Below, piece by piece: positions 1-5,092 of a DNA stretch of 5,877 nucleotides. This stretch comes from CALGLS01 sp047626155 (lineage in GTDB: Bacteria; Bacteroidota; Bacteroidia; Chitinophagales; Saprospiraceae): NCBI GenBank assembly GCA_047626155.1, contig JBLHRR010000229.1:1-5877 (forward strand), read 5' to 3'. The notes under the pieces are model-generated. The model did no database searches, was not told the DNA's origin, and saw nothing but the letters and a program-made list of their open reading frames with translations. The translations under genes and the position numbers were made by a program. Every line of letters begins with the position of its first letter. The first letter of the stretch is position 1.

Positions 1-1277
1 CTCCATCAACTAGTTGTTTTGGTTGTTCACTAGCTGCATATGGTGATTATATACTTATTGGGGCACCTGGCTCTATTGGAATTAATGGTGTCGTCACTGC
101 TGGAGCAGCATATGTGTTCAAAAAAGAAGGCGATCAGTGGATAGAAAAAGCTATGTTAATTCCCTCGGACTTTGTAGCAAGTCAAGGATTTGGATCCGCA
201 GTAAGTTTATACGGAGACTACGCAATTATAGGTTCTGCCCTAGATGATATTGATGGGTTAACGCATAGCGGTTCCGCGTATATTTTTAAAAAAGAAGGAG
301 AAGAATGGATAGAGCGAACGAAGCTGATTCCTTCTGATCCAACAGATCAAGCTAGTTTTGGATTTCATGTATCCATAAACGAAGAATTTGCATTTGTTGG
401 ATCTACTCGTGCCTTCAATGCAGATGGTATAAGGACAGGTGCTGTTTATACTTATAAACGTTCTGGGCAAGACTGGACGGCTCAATCAAAACTTACGCCC
501 AGTGACGGCATGGAGGTGGATGTTTTTTACAAACCAATTGTCTCAGGCAATAGGTTGTTGGTAGGTAGCACTAATTCACCAATTTATAATGATATTGGTA
601 AAGGGGCTGGATATATTTATATTCGGGATGGAGATGACTGGGTAGAAGCAGACAAGTTAATTCCTAATGAAGACTTAGAAGGTGATCTACAACTAAAAGG
701 AATGGGCCTCTCCAGTAATTATGTAGCATTGGCCAGCTCTTTTAATACTGATTGTGCACCAGTCCATTTATATAAATTGAACGAAACTGAAAATAGCTGG
801 AATAAAGTAAATGTGCTTATGGGCTTGGGGCAAGAAAACCAGAGGTATGGGCATGATGTCTCTGTATCGGATGATTATCTAGCTGTAGGAGCCGCTCATA
901 CTTATTACCACTATAATGATAATGATAGCATTCGTACTGGGGCCGTTTACGTTTACGATTTAAACACGCTCGTGTCTGAAGAAGAGGTATTAAAAAGAAG
1001 TAACATTGTAACTTTAGTTCCTAATCCAGCAACACAAATAATAAGGATTAGCGTAACGGATGCTGCCTATTCTATTCCTGATTCTGAGATAGAACTTTAT
1101 GATACAAACGGTAGATTGCTAAAAACGTATTCTGACAAATCGTTAGTTAATGAGAGTAGTTGGGAACTAGATATTAGTCATTTAACATCAGGAGTCTATT
1201 TTGTTAGAATAGCTTCTACGACTCAGGGAGCAGCCTCTAAAAGATACTTTCATAGTGACCGATTCATTAAGAATTAA
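1..1277 (+). CDS. FG-GAP repeat beta-propeller protein with T9SS type A sorting domain (5' partial)
   Basis: The frame is open from base 3 to the TAA at 1275-1277, giving 424 visible residues. The true start lies left of the window, so the GTG at 114 is an internal codon. Residues about 1-325 are roughly six repeats of 50-57 residues. Their pattern is FG-x-SV, a dry strand such as GDYAIIGS, a variable loop, then GSAYIFKK-EG-x-W and KLIPSD. This matches FG-GAP/integrin-alpha-like propeller blades. The first three blades are clear; blades 4 and 5 are degenerate (FG is lost and one GA is replaced by CAP). Residues about 335-424 form a type A T9SS C-terminal domain: LVPNPATQ, then IELYDTNGRLL, then LTSGVYFVRI. 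By family knowledge the tail directs export across the outer membrane, and the propeller would act extracellularly, perhaps in adhesion; no ligand can be read from the sequence. The next gene is convergent, so this one ends its transcription unit. Confidence 0.9.
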   Translation, partial: PSTSCFGCSLAAYGDYILIGAPGSIGINGVVTAGAAYVFKKEGDQWIEKAMLIPSDFVASQGFGSAVSLYGDYAIIGSALDDIDGLTHSGSAYIFKKEGEEWIERTKLIPSDPTDQASFGFHVSINEEFAFVGSTRAFNADGIRTGAVYTYKRSGQDWTAQSKLTPSDGMEVDVFYKPIVSGNRLLVGSTNSPIYNDIGKGAGYIYIRDGDDWVEADKLIPNEDLEGDLQLKGMGLSSNYVALASSFNTDCAPVHLYKLNETENSWNKVNVLMGLGQENQRYGHDVSVSDDYLAVGAAHTYYHYNDNDSIRTGAVYVYDLNTLVSEEEVLKRSNIVTLVPNPATQIIRISVTDAAYSIPDSEIELYDTNGRLLKTYSDKSLVNESSWELDISHLTSGVYFVRIASTTQGAASKRYFHSDRFIKN

Positions 1278-1385
1278 TTAAAACGATTAGAACAAGGTAC
1301 TTTTGAACACCTTACCGGTTTGGAGAATTACAATTTGAGTTATGAAAAACTGTTGTTAATCTTGCATGGAATCGAGACGAAAAAA
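1278..1385. other. Convergent intergenic spacer, no clear terminator
   Basis: This 108-bp spacer separates the stop of the FG-GAP gene from the stop of the minus-strand membrane protein. It has a short 5-bp inverted repeat (AAGGT at 1294-1298, ACCTT at 1309-1313) with a 10-base loop and no T-tract after it, so it is at best a weak terminator. An A-tract at 1380-1385 lies just beyond the minus-strand stop and reads as a T-run in that transcript, but no GC-rich stem precedes it. No ORF or RNA gene is visible here. Confidence 0.5.
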
Positions 1386-2051
1386 TCACTCCGTTTTCGC
1401 CCGAACTAAATCCCAGGTCAACATCACTAACAAAAGCAACTCCTCTCTTTTATTCAAATTTCCTACAAATTGCAAAGCCCGTTGATGTACTTTCAAGGAA
1501 GTATCCTCCGGAATCAAAATCGCCACTTCCTTACCTTCAACGGTTATTGGAAAGGATTCTGTTTTCTCTTTCTTCTCGATTTTTGCCATAGGTTGAAAGT
1601 TTCCAGGGCTATACAAAACGCCGTTGCGTTCAATGATCCCAATCGCCTGATCATTCAAGGACACTTGTACCTGCTGGTTTCTAATTCTAAAAAAGAACGT
1701 TGCATTAGCCGTTCTTGCTATCAGTAATGCATTCTCTTTTTTGCCGCTATATCGTTTATAAGCATAGGCAACGAGTGGCTCTTCATAAATAGAAACAATA
1801 ATACCCTTTGCTGTTTTAGAAATGCCCCCACGTGATTCCTGTCGTATATGACTATGAGAAAACAGCTCCAACTCCTTCACATCAATTGGGACTAATTCGG
1901 GAATCACATCCTTAAAAGAAGAAAGCAGCTTCTCTACCTCCTTCTTCATCCTTGTGGGCCCAGGGCGAAAATTCAACATCAACTGATAAGCTAAAAAAGT
2001 GCTCCCGCTGATGGCCAATCCGATAAGAGCTACGAAAATTATAAACGTCAT
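1386..2051 (-). CDS. Membrane-anchored protein of unknown function, 221 aa
   Basis: I do not recognise a named family. Residues 1-27 are strongly hydrophobic (MTFIIFVALIGLAISG, then TFLAYQL) and read as a membrane anchor or uncleaved signal; there is no lipobox cysteine. A basic stretch with FRPGPTRMKK follows, then a soluble domain of about 180 residues rich in short beta strands (ANATFFFRIRN, VQVSLNDQAIGII, VLYSPGNF, SFPITVEGKEVAILI) and ending in a hydrophobic helix (REELLLLVMLTWDLV). The alternation of short strands, a DQAIGIIE-like turn and a terminal hydrophobic helix loosely recalls tubby/LURP/scramblase-like folds; that is a guess from pattern only. The start is the ATG complement at 2049-2051, which keeps the whole hydrophobic segment. 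It lies 38 bp downstream of the SH3 lipoprotein gene on the same strand, so co-transcription is likely and a joint role at the inner membrane or periplasm is plausible. Confidence 0.75.
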   Translation of the reverse strand: MTFIIFVALIGLAISGSTFLAYQLMLNFRPGPTRMKKEVEKLLSSFKDVIPELVPIDVKELELFSHSHIRQESRGGISKTAKGIIVSIYEEPLVAYAYKRYSGKKENALLIARTANATFFFRIRNQQVQVSLNDQAIGIIERNGVLYSPGNFQPMAKIEKKEKTESFPITVEGKEVAILIPEDTSLKVHQRALQFVGNLNKREELLLLVMLTWDLVRAKTE

Positions 2052-2089
2052 ATTATTATTTATTCCTGTGATTTTAAAAGGATAAGATC

Positions 2090-3214
2090 CTACCTTCCTT
2101 CCCGCGCACCAAATTCAATTTTATTTTCCTCCGGATTTTCCATCATCTTTTGTCTTGCTTCCAGAAGCACCAGATCTTCTTTGGTAAACAACTTATATTG
2201 ACGACTGATTATTTTATCCAATTCAGCCCTTACCTTTTCTTTGCTTTCCCAGTAAGCACTTTGTTGCTCAGTGATGTCATATACCAATTGATTTTTCAGT
2301 TTATTAATTGGTTTTGGAAAAAAGTCAGATTTTGTATTTAAGCGATCCAATTCATCAAGTAATTCTGAGTGAATCCCTTTCCCTAACAAACTGTGCCCGC
2401 CATAATCCCAGGTCTGCATAAACCAAGCTGGATAAAAATGCTCAATACTATCTCCTTTGTGAACCTGAAAAAAAAGCTCTGCCATTTCATCGTCTTCTTT
2501 TCCTGAAGTGGATAGTGCTTTTTGTTGAAACTGTTTGTAATCATTGAAAAGGTAGTAAATCGTACCTTCCGCCGCGAGTTGAGGAATATAACCCGGCATG
2601 GCTTGTTTCAACCAAAACAAATCAGGTAATTGATCGTGATTGACTTCTATTTTTTCTCCTATCAAATCCACAAAATATTCCCGAAGGACAATTCCTTCAT
2701 CATAAACTTTAGCAAAGGCTTCAGCCGTAGCTGCATTGTTATAGTTCTGCCGGTAGCTTTCCACATCATCAGCGAGGCTTTTGCCAAAAAGGCCAACCAA
2801 TCGTTTTTGCATCATGACCTGTGCCACTGGATTATCTGCCTCCAGATTAAAACTTAAGCCACCTCCATAGATCCATCCACTAATACCTTGAGCTGTTTTT
2901 ATTTTGATCCAGGGTTCATCGAAATTTACGCCACGTAGTTTTAAAGGCGTCGTGAATTCACTGACCTCTCCGGTATCATAGACTTTTGTTCCGATTGACA
3001 ATCGAGCAAGTTCCTTTCCGTCTTTTCCCGGCTGATCCCGCAGGCGAAGGTTATCTAAATTGGTGGTAAAAACCAAGGGCTCGGTAGTTGGACTGCTTTT
3101 TTCAGCAGAGCTAGCAGTTTCAATTGCCTCATCAGTAGCAGTAGAAGCATCAGTCGTTTTATCATTGCGACAAGCCATTAATGACAAACAGAAGAAGAAT
3201 AAGATATTTCTCAT
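2090..3214 (-). CDS. SH3-domain (SH3b-like) lipoprotein, 374 aa
   Basis: The N-terminus is a lipoprotein signal: MRN, a short hydrophobic core, then L12-M13-A14-C15 as the lipobox, so the mature protein should start at Cys15 and be lipid-anchored. Residues about 16-46 are a Ser/Thr/Glu-rich linker. Residues about 48-122 match a bacterial SH3 domain: NLRLRDQPG, then ELARLSIGTKV, a longer insert, PWIKIKT, and GISGWIYGGGL, the usual G-W-V/I end of the fold. Such domains often bind cell-wall peptides or other ligands; the ligand here is unknown. Residues about 125-374 are a mostly helical, charged region with several Trp and Tyr residues and no motif I recognise. A Lys/Glu-rich stretch at the C-terminus ends in FGAREGR. 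The gene is first in a probable two-gene minus-strand unit and is divergent from tonB. A candidate Bacteroidota-type promoter lies 50 bp upstream. Confidence 0.85.
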   Translation of the reverse strand: MRNILFFFCLSLMACRNDKTTDASTATDEAIETASSAEKSSPTTEPLVFTTNLDNLRLRDQPGKDGKELARLSIGTKVYDTGEVSEFTTPLKLRGVNFDEPWIKIKTAQGISGWIYGGGLSFNLEADNPVAQVMMQKRLVGLFGKSLADDVESYRQNYNNAATAEAFAKVYDEGIVLREYFVDLIGEKIEVNHDQLPDLFWLKQAMPGYIPQLAAEGTIYYLFNDYKQFQQKALSTSGKEDDEMAELFFQVHKGDSIEHFYPAWFMQTWDYGGHSLLGKGIHSELLDELDRLNTKSDFFPKPINKLKNQLVYDITEQQSAYWESKEKVRAELDKIISRQYKLFTKEDLVLLEARQKMMENPEENKIEFGAREGR

Positions 3215-3235
3215 GTAGTTATTTTTTCGGTATTC

Positions 3236-3247
3236 GGTGTTTTGATA
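3236..3247 (-). promoter_or_regulatory. Inverted-repeat arm, lipoprotein side (candidate operator)
   Basis: The minus strand reads TATCAAAACACC here, ending 21 bases before the lipoprotein ATG. It is an exact inverted copy of 3353-3364 on the tonB side. If the promoter proposed at 3264-3296 is right, this arm lies in the 5' untranslated region or close to the transcription start. The repeat is seen directly; operator function is inferred from its symmetric placement. Confidence 0.4.
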
Positions 3248-3263
3248 TCAGTTATTAAAGGTC

Positions 3264-3296
3264 CAAATTAATAAATCCAAGTCAGTATATCACAAG
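3264..3296 (-). promoter_or_regulatory. Candidate Bacteroidota-type promoter for the lipoprotein operon
   Basis: Read on the minus strand, CTTG (3296-3293) is followed after 21 bases by TTAATTTG (3271-3264), which matches the Bacteroidota -7 consensus TAnnTTTG at all but one defined position. The spacing falls within the range reported for Flavobacterium-type promoters. The implied transcript would start about 40-45 bases before the ATG at 3214. In AT-rich DNA such matches arise by chance, so this is tentative. Confidence 0.3.
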
Positions 3297-3352
3297 TACT
3301 CTATTTTTTACGTTAATACTTCGACTTAATCATAATATTCCCCGCCAAATTG

Positions 3353-3364
3353 TATCAAAACACC
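3353..3364 (+). promoter_or_regulatory. Inverted-repeat arm, tonB side (candidate operator)
   Basis: The plus strand reads TATCAAAACACC, ending 52 bases before the tonB ATG. The reverse complement lies at 3236-3247, so both divergent genes have the same 12-base word upstream in the same orientation relative to transcription. The exact match stops at both ends (flanking bases do not pair). A shared regulator binding site is an inference; a palindromic transcription factor would not be expected, because each half is not itself a palindrome. Confidence 0.4.
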
Positions 3365-3416
3365 TACATTAGCTGTTTATCATATACGTATTCATCTTTA
3401 CTCTTACTCATTATTT

Positions 3417-4451
3417 ATGGCACTTGATTCCATTCGCATCCGACAGGAGCTTCAAAAAGATATAAAAATCCGAAATAAGGCCCGAACTTATTCTGCGCTG
3501 ACCTTAACATGTCTCTTACTCGCCTTACTTGCGCCCTTTTGTAGCGAAGTAAAGAAGAAGGATAATAACTTCGAAAAGGCCATCCTCGTCCAGTTTGAGC
3601 CTGAGGATTTTAAAGAAATGGCTTCCGCTGCAAAGTCTTCTTCACGGGCTGCTGCCAATGCACCTGCTGCGGCTAAAGAGGAAAAACCAAGCGAAGAAAC
3701 AACCGCTACTACCCCAACTCCTGTACCGGTAGAAACACCACCAGAGGAGCCAAAACCGGAGAAAGTTAAACCAACTAAAGTCGATCTAATTCCTATAAGA
3801 CCTTCTGCTCAGAAACCAATTCTTACATCTCCTGAACCTGCAGAAATCAACATCGAAGAAATGCTACAGGATCTGCCGGAAGAAGCACAGGTCGAAGAAG
3901 TTTCGGAAGAAGTAACGGAAGTAACCGAAGAAGTCTCTGCAGATTTCATGGCAGAGCTAGCAGCGTTTTTCAAAACCAGTGATTCAAAACCTTCTACGCC
4001 CTCTTCCAGTAATTCCTCTGGTTCAGGATCTTCTACCGGTGGAAGCGGAACTGCAAATACAGACAAACCGTCAAATGGTACTTCGTCCACACCAGGTGAA
4101 GGAACCTCAGGCAAATCTGAAACTGGTGATTCTAAAACAGATGGAGTTGGTAATTCTGGAAATAGTGGCGACGATTTTCAAGGAGACGGACTTCTGACTA
4201 GGAAAGTAATCAAACGAGAAAATCTTAAAAAGATCATTAAAAGAAATGGAAAGATTGTCATTAACCTCTGTATCGATCAGAGCGGTTCAGTCATTTTCAA
4301 AAAAGCAGATAAGAAAAAATCTTCTATCAAAGATCCATTGCTATTGAAAAAAGCGGAACGGGCAGCTGGTAGATATAAATATGAAAAAGATTACACGGCT
4401 GCGAAGAGGCAGTGCGGGGCCTTGACTATTATTATTAGTGGGATTGAATAA
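3417..4451 (+). CDS. tonB: Energy transducer TonB
   Basis: The architecture is that of TonB. A basic cytoplasmic N-terminus (residues 1-24) is followed by one transmembrane helix (about 25-42, YSALTLTCLLLALLAPF) and a long periplasmic linker. The linker has an Ala/Pro/Glu/Lys part (about 70-140, with PVPVETPPEEPKPEKVKPTK), an acidic part (about 145-175, repeating EVSEEVTEV), and a Ser/Gly/Thr-rich disordered part (about 188-257). Residues about 260-344 form the TonB C-terminal domain: GKIVINLCIDQSGSVIF, then KDPLLLKKAERAAGRYKYEKD, then QCGALTIIIS. C285 and C333 sit where many Bacteroidota TonB proteins have paired cysteines and may form a disulfide. TonB couples ExbB/ExbD proton-motive energy to outer-membrane receptors of the SusC/TonB-dependent type; none of those partners is in the window. 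The ATG at 3417 is chosen because it places the helix at the usual distance from the N-terminus. No strong Shine-Dalgarno sequence is present. Confidence 0.85.
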   Translation: MALDSIRIRQELQKDIKIRNKARTYSALTLTCLLLALLAPFCSEVKKKDNNFEKAILVQFEPEDFKEMASAAKSSSRAAANAPAAAKEEKPSEETTATTPTPVPVETPPEEPKPEKVKPTKVDLIPIRPSAQKPILTSPEPAEINIEEMLQDLPEEAQVEEVSEEVTEVTEEVSADFMAELAAFFKTSDSKPSTPSSSNSSGSGSSTGGSGTANTDKPSNGTSSTPGEGTSGKSETGDSKTDGVGNSGNSGDDFQGDGLLTRKVIKRENLKKIIKRNGKIVINLCIDQSGSVIFKKADKKKSSIKDPLLLKKAERAAGRYKYEKDYTAAKRQCGALTIIISGIE

Positions 4452-4465
4452 CTGATCTTTACTCG

Positions 4466-4504
4466 TTTTTGATAATTAGAATTTATTGATTTTTTTATCA
4501 AAAA
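4466..4504. repeat. AT-rich inverted repeat downstream of tonB
   Basis: TTTTTGATAA (4466-4475) and TTATCAAAAA (4495-4504) are perfect 10-base inverted arms with a 19-base loop, 14 bases after the tonB stop. The stem has a single G:C pair and no T-tract follows it on the plus strand, so it would be a weak intrinsic terminator at best. It shares the word TATCAAAA with the 12-bp repeats upstream of tonB. The arms are certain; the function is unknown. Confidence 0.4.
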
Positions 4505-4510
4505 AGAAAA

Positions 4511-4576
4511 ATGAAAGCTCATAAAGTACCCAAATTATCAGTCAAAGAATATATTTAACAAGAGGTTGAAACAGAT
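4511..4576 (+). pseudogene. Uma2 N-terminal remnant interrupted by an in-frame TAA
   Basis: An ATG at 4511 opens a frame identical to that of the downstream Uma2 gene. It encodes MKAHKVPKLSVKEYI, then TAA at 4556-4558, then QEVETD running directly into the Uma2 body at the ATG of 4577. The segment LSVKEYI-x-QEVETDMKYEYHNGKI matches the usual Uma2 opening (a T/S-x-E-E-Y helix, an acidic stretch, then the YEYxDG motif), so this is real former coding sequence. A single change GAA to TAA at codon 16 would explain it. With the segment restored, the protein would be 193 residues, close to the normal family length of about 190. A base-calling error in the assembly would produce the same picture. Confidence 0.75.
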
Positions 4577-5092
4577 ATGAAATATGAATACCACAATGGT
4601 AAAATATATGCTTTAGCTCGTGGAACTATCAATCATAGTTTAATAAGTGGTAACGCTCATGCAGAATTAAGGCTTAAGCTTAGAGATAAAGGCTCTAATT
4701 ATTTACCGTTCAATAGTGATCTCAAGTTATTTATTGAAACCACAAATAGCTATGTATATCCAGACACAATGGTGGTATGTGGAACATTTGATGACAGTGA
4801 AAATTGTGTAAAAAATGCAACGCTGATTGTGGAAGTCTTATCGAAATCAACCGCAGATTATGATAGAGGTGATAAATTTTGGTTATACAGGCAAATACCT
4901 TCCTTCAAAGAATATGTATTAATTGAGCAAAAGAAGCATGTTGTAGATATCCATTATAAGCATGACAATAGTGATCTATGGAGCATAACTCGATATAAAG
5001 GATTAAATGATGTTGTAAAATTACAATCCTTGGGTATTGAGCTATCAATGCAAGAGTTATATTATCAAACGAATATTTCTAGCGAAGGCTAG
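4577..5092 (+). CDS. Uma2-family (DUF820) putative restriction endonuclease-like protein, N-terminally shortened
   Basis: The 171-residue body carries the Uma2 signature of the PD-(D/E)xK nuclease-like fold: YEYHNGKI (3-10), the GTxxH motif (16-20), D48, YPD (61-63), IVEVLSKST (84-92) with E86, DRGDKFWLYR (96-105) and FKEYVLI (110-116). D63, E86 and K100 are the expected acidic and basic active-site positions. The nonsense codon at 4556 removes about 22 conserved N-terminal residues, including the first helix. Translation could restart at this ATG, preceded by AGAGG at 4561-4565, but that purine run is itself inside the old coding frame. The product may be inactive. Uma2 proteins are numerous, often solitary, and their biological role is not well established. 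Base composition looks more AT-rich than tonB, consistent with a mobile or horizontally acquired gene, though no flanking transposon ends are visible. Its stop directly abuts the convergent gene. Confidence 0.8.
   Translation: MKYEYHNGKIYALARGTINHSLISGNAHAELRLKLRDKGSNYLPFNSDLKLFIETTNSYVYPDTMVVCGTFDDSENCVKNATLIVEVLSKSTADYDRGDKFWLYRQIPSFKEYVLIEQKKHVVDIHYKHDNSDLWSITRYKGLNDVVKLQSLGIELSMQELYYQTNISSEG

Larger units (their letters stand above)
3215..3416. other. Divergent intergenic promoter region
   Basis: This 202-bp AT-rich region separates the starts of the lipoprotein gene (minus) and tonB (plus), so it must hold promoters for both. It contains the two arms of a perfect 12-bp inverted repeat and one plausible minus-strand promoter, listed separately. 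For tonB I see only TACATTAG (3365-3372), one base off a Bacteroidota -7 box (TAnnTTTG), without a -33 TTG at the usual spacing. No small ORF or RNA gene stands out. Confidence 0.7.

Noticed and set aside
114..116. GTG at 114 as the start of the FG-GAP protein
   Set aside because: The same frame stays open to base 3 and encodes a further FG-GAP blade upstream, so this codon is internal.
1378..1399. Inverted repeat CGAAAA/TTTTCG spanning the stop of the 221-residue membrane protein, as a terminator
   Set aside because: The arms are only six bases, AT-rich and overlap the coding end; no T-tract follows a stable stem in either direction.
3809..4114. 101-codon minus-strand ORF inside tonB
   Set aside because: It lies antisense to the low-complexity Ser/Gly/Glu linker of TonB and mirrors its composition; there is no independent start signal or domain.
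3979..4197. 72-codon plus-strand ORF in another frame of the tonB linker
   Set aside because: It is a shadow frame of the repetitive linker, with no recognisable domain or start context.
4577..5092. Uma2 gene as part of a restriction-modification or defence island
   Set aside because: No methyltransferase, helicase, toxin-antitoxin or other defence gene is nearby; Uma2 genes are commonly solitary.
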